Below, piece by piece: positions 8,508 to 17,384 of a DNA stretch of 64,000 nucleotides (its first letter is position 1; each line of letters opens with the position of its first letter). A program made the translations under genes and the position numbers. Source of the stretch: JBCDCY01 sp039180875 (GTDB lineage Bacteria > Pseudomonadota > Alphaproteobacteria > Rhodobacterales > Rhodobacteraceae); assembly GCA_039180875.1 (NCBI GenBank), contig JBCDCY010000006.1, positions 1 to 64,000 of the forward strand. The letters run 5' to 3'. The notes beneath the pieces were generated by a model, which did not search any database, was not told the origin of the DNA, and worked only from the letters and a program-made list of their open reading frames with translations.

Positions 8508-10010
8508 ATGGCGGAGTGGGACGTGATCGTGGTCGGCGGTGGCAACGCGGCCTTCTCTGCCGCCCTCGCGGCGCGGGAGCGGGAGGCAAGGGTCCTGGTC
8601 CTCGAACGCGCGCCGGAGGCGGAGAACGGCGGCAATTCCCGCTTCACCGCTGGCGCCATCCGGTTCGCCTATGAAGGTGTGGAGGACATCCGCGCGCTTT
8701 GCCCGGATCTCTCGAAAGATCAGATCGCCATCACCGATTTCGGCACCTATGACGAGAACCAGTTCTACGACGACATGTTCCGCGTCACGCGCTACCGCAC
8801 CGATCCCGCGCTCTGCGAGCGATTGGTCGGCCAATCGGCGGCGACCATGCGGTGGCTGGCGGGGAAGGGCATCCGCTTCCTGCCGATCTACGGGCGCCAG
8901 GCCTTCAAGGTGGACGGCCGTTTCACCTTCTGGGGCGGCCTGACGCTGGAGGCCTGGGGCGGCGGCCCGGGCCTCGTCGATGCCGAGACGCAGATCGCCC
9001 GCGACCAGGGGATCGAGATCCGCTACGGCGCGCGGGTGGTGAACCTGCTCTACGACGGGGTCGCGGTCACCGGCGTACGGCTCCGCCATGAGGGGGCCTT
9101 GCACGACGTGACAGCGCGCTCGGTCGTGCTCGCGTCCGGTGGGTTCGAGGCCAACGCCGCCTGGCGCACCCGCTATCTCGGCCCGGGGTGGGAGCTGGCG
9201 AAGACCCGCGGCTCCCGCTTCAACACCGGGGACGGCATTCAGATGGCCCTCGACGTCGGCGCCTCGCCCTTCGGCAATTGGTCGGGCTGCCATGCCGTGG
9301 GCTGGGACTACAACGCGCCGGAGTTTGGCGATCTGGACGTGGGCGACGGCTTTCAGAAGCACTCCTATCCCTGGGGCATCATGGTGAACGCCCACGGCCG
9401 CCGTTTCGTGGACGAGGGCGCGGACTTCCGGAACTACACCTACGCCAAGTACGGCCGGGTGATCCTGGAGCAGCCCGACGGCATGGCCTGGCAGATCTTC
9501 GACCAAAAGGTCATCCCGCTGCTGCGCGACGAATACCGCATCAAGCGGGTGACCAAGGTGAGCGCCCCGACGCTTGAGGCGCTGGCCGACAAGCTCGACG
9601 GCGTCGACAAGGCGGGCTTCCTGGCCGAGATCGCCCGCTACAATGATGCCGTCCGCACCGACATCGCCTTCGATCCCAACGTGAAGGACGGGCGCTGCAC
9701 GGAGGGGCTCGACGTGGCGAAATCGAACTGGGCCAACCGGATCGACGAGGGGCCGTTCGAGGCCTACCAGGTCGGCTGCGGCATCACCTTCACCTTCGGC
9801 GGCCTCAGGATCGCGCCCGAAAGCGCGGCCGTCCTCGACACCGACCTCGCGCCGATCCCGGGGCTTTTTGCGGCGGGAGAGCTGGTGGGCGGCGTCTTCT
9901 ATTTCAACTACCCGGGCGGCACGGGGCTCTTGAACGGTGCGGTCTTCGGACGCCTCGCCGGGGGCTCCGCCGCTGACGCCGCCAACCAGCGGTTGGTTGT
10001 TTCAGGCTAG
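8508..10010 (+). CDS. tcuA: FAD-dependent tricarballylate dehydrogenase-like protein
   Basis: The 500-aa protein resembles TcuA, the flavoprotein that oxidises tricarballylate to cis-aconitate, and belongs to the fumarate reductase/succinate dehydrogenase flavoprotein family. It opens with an FAD Rossmann motif (VIVVGGGNAAFSAALAA) and has GGNSRFTAGAIRF and a C-terminal GELVGGVFYFNYPGGTGLLNG segment typical of the family. It is soluble and has no signal peptide. It is the first gene of an operon with tctCBA, supporting a role on an imported carboxylate. No tcuB (the Fe-S/haem electron-transfer partner in Salmonella) is present nearby, so the electron acceptor and exact substrate are uncertain. 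Confidence 0.85.
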   Translation: MAEWDVIVVGGGNAAFSAALAAREREARVLVLERAPEAENGGNSRFTAGAIRFAYEGVEDIRALCPDLSKDQIAITDFGTYDENQFYDDMFRVTRYRTDPALCERLVGQSAATMRWLAGKGIRFLPIYGRQAFKVDGRFTFWGGLTLEAWGGGPGLVDAETQIARDQGIEIRYGARVVNLLYDGVAVTGVRLRHEGALHDVTARSVVLASGGFEANAAWRTRYLGPGWELAKTRGSRFNTGDGIQMALDVGASPFGNWSGCHAVGWDYNAPEFGDLDVGDGFQKHSYPWGIMVNAHGRRFVDEGADFRNYTYAKYGRVILEQPDGMAWQIFDQKVIPLLRDEYRIKRVTKVSAPTLEALADKLDGVDKAGFLAEIARYNDAVRTDIAFDPNVKDGRCTEGLDVAKSNWANRIDEGPFEAYQVGCGITFTFGGLRIAPESAAVLDTDLAPIPGLFAAGELVGGVFYFNYPGGTGLLNGAVFGRLAGGSAADAANQRLVVSG

Positions 10011-10065
10011 CGCCGACGACAAAAGTCGGAAAATACTGGGACAAAACACCAGGGAGGATCTGAAA

Positions 10066-11031
10066 ATGACCATACGTGTCAACGCGCTCGCTATGGGCGC
10101 CTTCTTCGCCCTTGCCGCGCCGACCACGGCCTTGGCGGTCGAGTGCATCGCGCCGGCCAATCCGGGCGGCGGCTGGGACTTCACCTGCCGCCAGATCGGC
10201 AAGATCATGTACGACATCGGCGCGGTCGACGCGCCGATCCAGGTGACCAACATGGCGGGTGCGGGCGGTGGCCTCGCCTACAACCACGTGGTGAACGAGC
10301 GCGGCGATGACGCCGACCTGATCGTCGCCGCCTCCTCCGCCACCACCACGCGGCTTGCCCAGAACGCCTATGCCGGCCGGACGGCGAACGAGGTCCGCTT
10401 CGTGGGCGCGATCGGCGCCGACCCGGGTGTCATCGTGGTGGCGGCCGACAGCCCGTTCCAGTCCCTCGGCGATCTGGTGGAGGCAGCGGTGGCCGATCCC
10501 GGCTCCGTCGCCTTTGCCGGAGGCTCCGCCGTCGGCGGCTTCGACCATATGAAGCCGCTCATGGTCCTGCAGCAGGGCGGGCTCGAGGACATCACCGAGA
10601 TCAAGTATATCGGCGTCGACGGCGGCGCAGATGCCATCACCCAGACCGTCGGCGGCTTCACCCAGGCGATGTCGGGCGACATGTCGGAGGTCGTCGGCTT
10701 CCTGAGAAGCGGAGATATCCGCGTCCTCGCCGTGCTGACGGAGGAACGGGTACCGGGGTTCGAGGACATCCCGACCGCCACCGAGCAGGGCTACGAGGTC
10801 GTCGCCGTCAATTGGCGCGGCCTTTACGTGCCGAAGGACATCTCGGATGAGCGCTTCGCCGAGTGGGCCGAGAAGCTGCAGATGGTGGCCGACAGCGCCG
10901 AGTGGCAGCAGGCGATGGCGGATAACGGCCTCGCCCCCTTCACCAAAGTGGGCGACGATTTCCAGTCCTACGTCAATGACTTGGTGGCGGAGATTAATCA
11001 GATGTCGAAGGACATCGGAGTGATCCAGTAG
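10066..11031 (+). CDS. tctC: Tripartite tricarboxylate transporter solute-binding protein
   Basis: TctC-family proteins bind carboxylates in the periplasm and deliver them to TctAB. The 321-aa product begins at an ATG with an AGGGAGG site 8 nt upstream and has a Sec signal ending near TTALAVE. Family features include IAPANPGGGWDFTCRQ, the GAGGGLAYNHVV segment and GFLRSGDIRVLAVLTEERVP. A longer upstream frame (from 9937) overlaps tcuA and lacks a signal, so it was rejected. The stop overlaps the tctB GTG by one base. Confidence 0.92.
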   Translation: MTIRVNALAMGAFFALAAPTTALAVECIAPANPGGGWDFTCRQIGKIMYDIGAVDAPIQVTNMAGAGGGLAYNHVVNERGDDADLIVAASSATTTRLAQNAYAGRTANEVRFVGAIGADPGVIVVAADSPFQSLGDLVEAAVADPGSVAFAGGSAVGGFDHMKPLMVLQQGGLEDITEIKYIGVDGGADAITQTVGGFTQAMSGDMSEVVGFLRSGDIRVLAVLTEERVPGFEDIPTATEQGYEVVAVNWRGLYVPKDISDERFAEWAEKLQMVADSAEWQQAMADNGLAPFTKVGDDFQSYVNDLVAEINQMSKDIGVIQ

Positions 11032-11471
11032 TGGCCAGCGACCGGATCTTCGGTCTGGTCGCGCTTCTGGTGGCGCTGGGATACGGCCTCAGCGCCACGC
11101 AGATCCAGACGAGCTTTCTGTCCGATCCGGTGGGACCGAAGGCGTTCCCGCTGCTGATCGCAGGGGTCGCCGGGCTCTGCGCCCTGGTGATGGTCCTGCG
11201 GCCGGACGGCGATCCGGCCTGGCCGGGGCTGCGGACCTGGGGCGCGCTGGCGGTTGCGGTGGTGGTGCTGATCGCCTACGCCTATGCCCTGCGGCCGCTA
11301 GGCTTTCTGATCCCGACGGCGCTGGCGACGGCCTGTCTCAGCTATCAGATCTCCGGCCGGATCGGGCCGGCGGTGCTGGCTGGGCTCGGCCTGTCGATCG
11401 GCCTTTTCCTGCTGTTCCGATACGCGCTTGGCCTGGGGCTCGTGGCCTTTCCCGAAGCGCTGAGCGGTTAG
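11031..11471 (+). CDS. tctB: Tripartite tricarboxylate transporter small membrane subunit
   Basis: This 146-aa protein has four hydrophobic helices and starts at GTG overlapping the tctC stop (TAGTG). The N-terminus RIFGLVALLVALGYG and the following DPVGPKAFPLLIAG segment are typical of TctB. It forms the inner-membrane carrier with TctA. Sequence conservation in this family is low, so the call rests on helix pattern, the DPVGPKAFP motif and position between tctC and tctA. Confidence 0.9.
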   Translation: MASDRIFGLVALLVALGYGLSATQIQTSFLSDPVGPKAFPLLIAGVAGLCALVMVLRPDGDPAWPGLRTWGALAVAVVVLIAYAYALRPLGFLIPTALATACLSYQISGRIGPAVLAGLGLSIGLFLLFRYALGLGLVAFPEALSG

Positions 11472-11480
11472 GGCAGGGCG

Positions 11481-12986
11481 GTGGAGCTTCTGGCCAACCT
11501 TGCGCTCGGCTTTTCCATCGCGCTGTCGCCCTACACATTGATGCTGGCGGTCGCGGGCTGCTTCCTTGGCACGATCATTGGGGCCTTGCCGGGGCTCGGC
11601 CCCTCGAACGGCGTGGCGATCCTGATCCCGCTCGCCTTCACCCTAGGGCTCGACGCGACCTCGGCGCTCGTGCTGATGACCAGCGTCTACTACGGCGCAA
11701 TGTATGGCGGGCGGATCTCGTCGATCCTGCTCAACATCCCGGGCGATGAGCCGGCGCTGATGACGACGCTCGACGGCTACCCGATGGCGAAGGCCGGGCG
11801 GGCAGGGGATGCCCTGGTGCTCTCTGGCATCGCCTCCTTCGTCGGCGCGTTCCTCGCCACCATCGGCCTGATGCTGCTGGCGCCGCTGCTGGCCCGCGTC
11901 GCCTTCTACTTCGGGCCGGCGGAGTACTTTGCCCTCTACCTCCTCGCCTTCTGCACACTCGGTGGGATGGCGTCGAAGAACCAGGCGAAGGCGGCGTTCG
12001 CCTCCTGCGTCGGGCTCGGCATCGCGATGATCGGGGTCGACAACTCCTCCGGCCTGCCGCGGCTGACCGGGGGCAATCTGCACTTGGCCGACGGAATCGA
12101 CTTCCTGGTGGCGATCGTCGGATTGTTCGCCATTGCCGAGGTGTTCTTCTTCATCGAGAGCCACGGCAAGAACACCTCGATCGGCGTGAAGCTCGAGCGG
12201 GTGCGCATCCCCTGGCGCGACATCGTCGCCACCCGCTGGACGATGCTGCGCACCTCTCTCGTCGGCTTCGTCGCGGGGGTCTTGCCGGGGGCAGGGGCCT
12301 CCCTCGGCTCGTTCCTCGCTTACATGTCGGAGAAGTCGCTGGCAGGAGAGAAGGGCGGCTTCGGCACCGGCGTCGCCCGGGGCGTCGTGGCGCCGGAGAC
12401 CGGCAATAACGCCGCCGCCGGCGGGGCGCTCGTGCCGATGCTCACCCTCGGCGTTCCGGGATCGGGCACGACCGCGGTGCTGCTGGCGCTTCTGATGACC
12501 CTCAACATCACCCCTGGCCCCACGCTTTTCACCGACCGGCCGGAGGTCGTCTGGGGCCTCATCGCCTCCCTCCTCATCGCCAATGTCGTCCTGCTCCTGA
12601 TGAACGTCCCGATGGTGAAGGTGTTCGTAAAAGTGCTGTCCGTGCCGCCCTGGGTGCTGCTGCCGGGGGTCACGATGATCTCGTTCGTCGGGATCTACTC
12701 GCTCTCGGGCAGCTACTTCGATTTGCTTCTGATGGTGGCGTTCGGCGTCCTCGGCTACGTCTTTCGCAAGCTCGACATCCCAACAGTGCCGGTGATCCTC
12801 GGCATCCTGCTGGGCGGGCATATGGAGAATGCGCTGCGTCGCGCGATGGTGCTGTCCGACGGCGATATCGGCTATCTCTTCTCCACGCCGATCTCCATCG
12901 GGCTCTGGATCTGCGCCATCGCGGGGTTCGTGGCGCCGATGTTCCTGCGCGGGCTCCTGAAGCGGCCCCAGGCGGTGACGGACTGA
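11481..12986 (+). CDS. tctA: Tripartite tricarboxylate transporter large permease
   Basis: TctA is the 12-helix, ion-coupled permease of the TTT system. The 501-aa product begins at GTG 11481 and shows the family segments GTIIGALPGLGPSNGVAILIPL, YYGAMYGGRISSILLNIPGD and, in the repeat half, GVLPGAGASLGSFLAY and LTLGVPGSGTTAVLLALL. The paired GxLPGxG sequences reflect the internal duplication of the family. It follows tctB by 9 nt and precedes the AtuA-like gene by 1 nt, so all are probably co-transcribed. Confidence 0.95.
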   Translation: MELLANLALGFSIALSPYTLMLAVAGCFLGTIIGALPGLGPSNGVAILIPLAFTLGLDATSALVLMTSVYYGAMYGGRISSILLNIPGDEPALMTTLDGYPMAKAGRAGDALVLSGIASFVGAFLATIGLMLLAPLLARVAFYFGPAEYFALYLLAFCTLGGMASKNQAKAAFASCVGLGIAMIGVDNSSGLPRLTGGNLHLADGIDFLVAIVGLFAIAEVFFFIESHGKNTSIGVKLERVRIPWRDIVATRWTMLRTSLVGFVAGVLPGAGASLGSFLAYMSEKSLAGEKGGFGTGVARGVVAPETGNNAAAGGALVPMLTLGVPGSGTTAVLLALLMTLNITPGPTLFTDRPEVVWGLIASLLIANVVLLLMNVPMVKVFVKVLSVPPWVLLPGVTMISFVGIYSLSGSYFDLLLMVAFGVLGYVFRKLDIPTVPVILGILLGGHMENALRRAMVLSDGDIGYLFSTPISIGLWICAIAGFVAPMFLRGLLKRPQAVTD

Positions 12987-12987
12987 G

Positions 12988-14343
12988 ATGGTCCGGGTGC
13001 TCGTCCCCTCGGGCGCGCTCGGCCTCAACTACGACAAGACTGCCCTCGCACGGGGGATCGCGGCGCGGCCAGACATCATCGCGATCGACGGAGGCTCCAC
13101 CGACTCTGGGCCCGCCTATCTGGGGCAGGGCGTCTCGAAATACGCCCGCGCCTCGACCAAGACGGAATGGCGGGGGCTGATGGAGGCGCGAGCCGAGGCG
13201 GATGTGCCTCTGGTGATCGGCACGGCGGGGACCTGCGGCACCGACAGCACCGTGGATTGGATGCTGGAGATCACCGAGGAGATCGCGGCGGAGATGGGCA
13301 CGCACCCGACCATCGCCGTCCTCCGCTCCTCCCAGGACCCCGCGGCAATGGCAGAGGCGTTCGCGGCGGGGCGCATCACACCGCTCAGCTACGCGCCCGA
13401 GGTCGACGCGGCGGGGATCGCTGCCTGCCGCAACATCGTGGCGCTGGCGGGGGCGGAGCAGGTGGCCAAGGCGCTTGAGACCGGGGCCGACATCGTGATC
13501 TGCGGGCGCACCACGGATGCCGGGATCATCGCCGCCTTGCCGTTGGTGCGCGGGTGCGCCCCGGGGGCCGCCTGGCACGGCGGCAAGATCGGGGAGTGTG
13601 GGGCGCTCTGCGCCAGCAATCCCCAATCCGGGGTGATCCTGGTCGATGTGGATGAGGAGGGGTTCACCATCACCCCCCTTGCCGACGGCGCCCACGCCAC
13701 GCCCCGGACCGTCTCCGCCCACATGCTCTACGAGAACAACGACCCCTTCATCCTTCACGAGCCTGGCGGCCATTTAGACGTGACCGGGGCGGTCTACACC
13801 GCCCTCGACGATCGCCAGGTCCGGGTCACTGGATCGCGCTGGGTGCCGGCGGAGCGCTACACCGTGAAGCTCGAGGGCGCCCGCCTCGCCGGCTACCAGA
13901 CTGTCCTGATCGCGCTCCTCCGCGATCCGCACTACGTCGCGCAGGCCCGGGCTTGGGCGGATGAAATCGAGGGGCTTTGCACCGAGAAGGCCGCGGCGCG
14001 TCTCGGTCTCGCCCCTGGGGAGTTCACGGTGGAGCTCCGCCTCATGGGCCAGGACGCGAGCTTCGGCCCGCTGGAGCGCCAGGCTTCGTCGGCCGGCGAG
14101 ATCGGCGTCCTCGGCATCGTCACCGCGGGGACCCAGGCCCTGGCGGAGGAGATCGGGCGGATCCTCAACCCCTACCTCCTGCACCATCCCCTGACGCGGG
14201 AGGAGGAGCAGCCGACCTTCGCTTTCCCGTTCTCCCCGGCCGAGATCAACCGCGGGCCGGTCTTCGAGTTCTGCCTGAACCACGTCCTGCACCTCGACGA
14301 CCCGATGGACGCCTTCCGGCTGGAGGTCATTGCCGGTGGATAG
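12988..14343 (+). CDS. AtuA-like (DUF1446) acyclic terpene utilisation family protein
   Basis: The 451-aa protein belongs to the DUF1446 family named after AtuA of the acyclic terpene utilisation pathway, whose biochemical role is not settled. Recognisable parts are DIIAIDGGSTDSGPAYLG at the N-terminus, IGTAGTCGTDSTVDWMLE, ETGADIVICGRTTDAGI and HEPGGHLDVTG. It has no signal or membrane segment. Position directly behind tctA and before a DUF4387 gene suggests it handles the imported carboxylate or its CoA ester. That is inference; the terpene function should not be transferred to this operon. Confidence 0.8.
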   Translation: MVRVLVPSGALGLNYDKTALARGIAARPDIIAIDGGSTDSGPAYLGQGVSKYARASTKTEWRGLMEARAEADVPLVIGTAGTCGTDSTVDWMLEITEEIAAEMGTHPTIAVLRSSQDPAAMAEAFAAGRITPLSYAPEVDAAGIAACRNIVALAGAEQVAKALETGADIVICGRTTDAGIIAALPLVRGCAPGAAWHGGKIGECGALCASNPQSGVILVDVDEEGFTITPLADGAHATPRTVSAHMLYENNDPFILHEPGGHLDVTGAVYTALDDRQVRVTGSRWVPAERYTVKLEGARLAGYQTVLIALLRDPHYVAQARAWADEIEGLCTEKAAARLGLAPGEFTVELRLMGQDASFGPLERQASSAGEIGVLGIVTAGTQALAEEIGRILNPYLLHHPLTREEEQPTFAFPFSPAEINRGPVFEFCLNHVLHLDDPMDAFRLEVIAGG

Positions 14344-14635
14344 GCTCGGAACGGTCGCCGAGAAGATCCGGAGCAAGAACGCTGGGCCGTTCTGCCTGAC
14401 CATCGACATCTTCTGCGGCAGTGCGGAGGCCTATGCCCGCGTCGTCCGCGGCCTCGCCACGGCCCAAGTGGCAGTGGCCTTAGGGACCAACGGCGAGGCC
14501 CTGCGCCGCTTCGATATGCCCGATTTGCAGGTGGTGAAGTTCAGCCTGCCGCGGCCTGAGGTGCAGGGCAGCATCCGCGACCGGGACATGCACGGCGCCT
14601 CTTGGGCCGCGCTGCTCGCGGAGCTCGAGATCTAA
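14336..14635 (+). CDS. DUF4387 domain protein
   Basis: This small soluble protein (about 99 aa) matches the DUF4387 family, usually found beside DUF1446/AtuA-like genes. Conserved-looking segments are IRSKNAGPFCLTIDIFC near the start and IRDRDMHGASWAALL near the end. A GGAGG at 14322-14326 lies 9 nt before GTG 14336 and 3 nt before a TTG at 14330; spacing favours GTG. It overlaps the end of the preceding gene by 8 nt and its stop overlaps the convergent hydrolase stop by 4 nt. Function unknown; probably a partner subunit of the DUF1446 protein. Confidence 0.75.
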   Translation: MDRLGTVAEKIRSKNAGPFCLTIDIFCGSAEAYARVVRGLATAQVAVALGTNGEALRRFDMPDLQVVKFSLPRPEVQGSIRDRDMHGASWAALLAELEI

Positions 14636-15333
14636 GCAGCGCTTCTCAGCAGGAGGGCCGTGAGCTCCTCCGGCATCTCCAGCATGGCGTCGTGCAGACA
14701 GGGCAGGCGGTGCACCTGCCACCCCGGATCGTCGACGTAGCGTTCGTAGAACTGCCAGAACGGGGAGGGGTTGTGCGCCTCGCAAAGGATGAAGGAGCGC
14801 GACGCGACCTCCCGCTCCCGCCCCGACAGCGCCACGCCCTTGCCGAAGCAGGCGGCGGGGTGGGGCGTGCACATCCGGCGGAGCCAGGCGATGCGCTCGG
14901 GCGAGGCCGCCCAGCGCTCGAACCCATTGGGAGTGATGGTGCCGTCGGGCTGGATCGCCGCCGCGATCTCTGCCGCGCGGCCGGGCGGGGCCATATCGCT
15001 CGCCGCCTGGCCGCTCTCCGTCGGGACGAAGGCGTCGAGGTAGACCAGCGCCCGGATCCGCTCCGCCAGGGCGGAGGCCGTGCCGGTGATGATCATGCCG
15101 CCATAGGAATGGCCGACGAGCACGATGTCGCTCAGGTCGTTCCAGCGGATCAGGTTGACGATGTCGGCCACGTGGGTCTCAGGGCTTTCGACCGCATGCA
15201 ACAGATGCTGCCGCTCGCCGAGGCCGGTGAGGGTGGGGGCGAAGACCTGGTGGCCCGCCGCCTTCAGCCGCTCCGCCACCGGCCGCCAGCACCAGCCGCC
15301 GTGCCAACCGCCATGCACCAGAACGAAGATCAT
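14632..15333 (-). CDS. Alpha/beta-fold hydrolase
   Basis: The 233-aa protein is a small alpha/beta hydrolase of the esterase/hydroxynitrile lyase-like group. It begins MIFVLVHGGWHGGWCWRPV (oxyanion-hole region). The nucleophile elbow is VLVGHSYGGM (Ser) and the likely catalytic His is in PCLHDAM near the C-terminus; an acid in the region of YLDAF or later completes the triad. The start at 15333 overlaps the TRAP permease stop by 4 nt, so the longer frame to 15648 was rejected. It is likely translated with the upstream TRAP transporter and may process its substrate. Confidence 0.85.
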   Translation of the reverse strand: MIFVLVHGGWHGGWCWRPVAERLKAAGHQVFAPTLTGLGERQHLLHAVESPETHVADIVNLIRWNDLSDIVLVGHSYGGMIITGTASALAERIRALVYLDAFVPTESGQAASDMAPPGRAAEIAAAIQPDGTITPNGFERWAASPERIAWLRRMCTPHPAACFGKGVALSGREREVASRSFILCEAHNPSPFWQFYERYVDDPGWQVHRLPCLHDAMLEMPEELTALLLRSAA

Positions 15334-17375
15334 GCGGGGCCGAGCCGGCGCCGCTCGCGCATGCGCCAAAGGTCGAAGAGGATGACGGCCCCGACCGCGG
15401 CCGCCGCCCCAACCCAGACCAGGGGATCGGGAGACAAGATCAGCGCCCCGATGGCCGTCCGCAAGGTGCGCGACGGCAGGCTCAGCACCTCTCCGGCCCA
15501 GCCCACCATGGCCGTGGTCAGCAGCCAGACCGAGAGGCCGAGAACCAGAAACGCCTCGGCAAAGGCAAGCGGCTGGAAGTCGACCTGACCGACCAGAAGC
15601 TGGGGATGGAAGAAGAAGGCATAGGGAATGATGAAGGCGACAGAGCAAAGCCGCACCGCCGCGAGCCCGGTCTGGAACGGATGGGATCCCGCGATCGGCG
15701 CCGCCGCATAGGCCGCCAGGGCCACGGGCGGCGTCACCGGCGACAGCACCCCGAAGTAGAGCACGAAGAGATGGACGGCGAGGACCGGCGTGCTGTCGCC
15801 GCTCAACTGCGTCAGGAAGATCCCCATCACCGTGATGATCGTGGCGTAGGCGGGCAGGGTCGGCATCCCCATCGACAGCACGAGCGAAGCGATCATCGTC
15901 AGGATCAGCGCGAGCAGGATGTTGTTCTCCACCAGCAGCGCAAGGTCAGTGCCGATCTTCGGCCCGAGCCCCGTGCCCTGCACCACGCCGATGAAGATGC
16001 CGAGCCCCGCGACGATGGCGATCAGCTTGGCGACTGCGACGCTGCCCTGTACCAGCTTCTCGATCAGGCGCTGCGGGTTCTGGCGAAACTCAGCGTTCAA
16101 CAGACCGAAGGCGATGGTGGCGGCGATGGCCCAGAACCCGGCGCGGTTCACCGAATAGCCCGCCGCCAGGCAATAGATGATGGCGCAGAGCGGGGCGAAG
16201 AAGGCGAGCGACTTGATCCAGTCGGCGCGGGCAAGGGTGGCGGATGCCTCCTCCACGCTCACCCGGATCTCGGCCTTGCGGGCCTGGAGCTCCACCGCCG
16301 TGAAGAGGCTGCCGAAGTAGAAGAGCGCCGGCAGCAGCACCGCGATGGCGACCTGGCTATAGGGCACCTGGGCCTGCTCGGCCAGGTAGAACGCCGCCGC
16401 GCCCATGACCGGCGGGGTGATCTGGCCGCCGGTCGAGGCTGCCGCCTCGATCCCACCGGCGAAGCGGGGGGAGAAGCCGCGGGATTTGATCAGCGGGATG
16501 GTGAACGTGCCGGTCCCCACCACGTTCGCCGCGGCGGAGCCCGAGAAGGTGCCAAACATCGCCGACGAGACAATCGCGGCATGCGCCGGTCCGCCCCGCA
16601 AGCGCCTTGTCGCCGCCAGGGCGATCTTCAGGATCGCCTCCGCCGCACCGGTCGCCTGGATGACCACGCCGAACAGGATGAAGATCACCACGTTCTGGAT
16701 CATGATCGAGAGGGCAAAGCCCATGGCGCCGCTGGTCTCCAGCCAGAAGTTCATCGCCAGGACGTCCCAGGTCTTCACCCCGGTCTGGTAGAACAGCCAG
16801 TCCGGCGCGCCGTACTTCATGTAGACGACCGCGAGCACGATCAGGGCGAACATCACCCAACCGGCAAGGCGGCGGACGAGCTCTGCCACCACCACGACGC
16901 CGCACATGGCCGCGACCACGTCGATCGGTTCGGGGATGAAGAGGAAGTCGGCGCCCAGGCTCAGCTTCCGCGCCAGAATCCAGATGGCGAAGGCGAGGAG
17001 GACGATCAGGGCGGCGTTCACGCCGAGGGCGAGGCGCCGCGACCGGGCGCTCCCCGGCGTCCAGGGCAACGTCACGCAGATCGCGATGAAACAGCAGGCG
17101 CCGACGAAGAACGGCCGGATGAAGCCGGGATCGAGCAACGCGCGGTTGAGCCCCCGACCCCAGGCGCGGAGCGTGGCGACAAAGTCGTTCCAGCCGCCCT
17201 CACCCCCACGTTCCCACCCCAGCGCCCGGTAGGTGTCGCTGTCGGAGAGCACCGGGAAGAGCGGCGACGGCGTGTAGATCACGATCGCCGCCATCAGAAG
17301 GGCGATCAGCCCGACGGCGAGCGCCGCGCCGCGCGGCCCGTGGGCCTCGCCGCTCACGATCAGGCCCAGGCGCAT
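15330..17375 (-). CDS. TRAP transporter fused permease (DctQM type)
   Basis: This is a fused small and large TRAP permease working with a TAXI-type binding protein. It is about 681 aa with many hydrophobic helices. Large-subunit segments are FGTFSGSAAANVVGTGTFTI and GGIEAAASTGGQITPPVMGA, and later SMGMPTLPAYATI and GVLSPVTPPVALAAYAAAPI. The substrate is probably an organic acid, but TAXI systems are poorly characterised. ATG 17375 follows an AGGT sequence; a GTG at 17384 is the alternative. It lies immediately downstream of the TAXI gene. Confidence 0.92.
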   Translation of the reverse strand: MRLGLIVSGEAHGPRGAALAVGLIALLMAAIVIYTPSPLFPVLSDSDTYRALGWERGGEGGWNDFVATLRAWGRGLNRALLDPGFIRPFFVGACCFIAICVTLPWTPGSARSRRLALGVNAALIVLLAFAIWILARKLSLGADFLFIPEPIDVVAAMCGVVVVAELVRRLAGWVMFALIVLAVVYMKYGAPDWLFYQTGVKTWDVLAMNFWLETSGAMGFALSIMIQNVVIFILFGVVIQATGAAEAILKIALAATRRLRGGPAHAAIVSSAMFGTFSGSAAANVVGTGTFTIPLIKSRGFSPRFAGGIEAAASTGGQITPPVMGAAAFYLAEQAQVPYSQVAIAVLLPALFYFGSLFTAVELQARKAEIRVSVEEASATLARADWIKSLAFFAPLCAIIYCLAAGYSVNRAGFWAIAATIAFGLLNAEFRQNPQRLIEKLVQGSVAVAKLIAIVAGLGIFIGVVQGTGLGPKIGTDLALLVENNILLALILTMIASLVLSMGMPTLPAYATIITVMGIFLTQLSGDSTPVLAVHLFVLYFGVLSPVTPPVALAAYAAAPIAGSHPFQTGLAAVRLCSVAFIIPYAFFFHPQLLVGQVDFQPLAFAEAFLVLGLSVWLLTTAMVGWAGEVLSLPSRTLRTAIGALILSPDPLVWVGAAAAVGAVILFDLWRMRERRRLGPA

Positions 17376-17384
17376 GGCCGGCAC

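Noticed and set aside
12988..14343. Acyclic terpene degradation pathway.
   Set aside because: Only the AtuA-like family is present; no carboxylase or lyase genes of that pathway are nearby.
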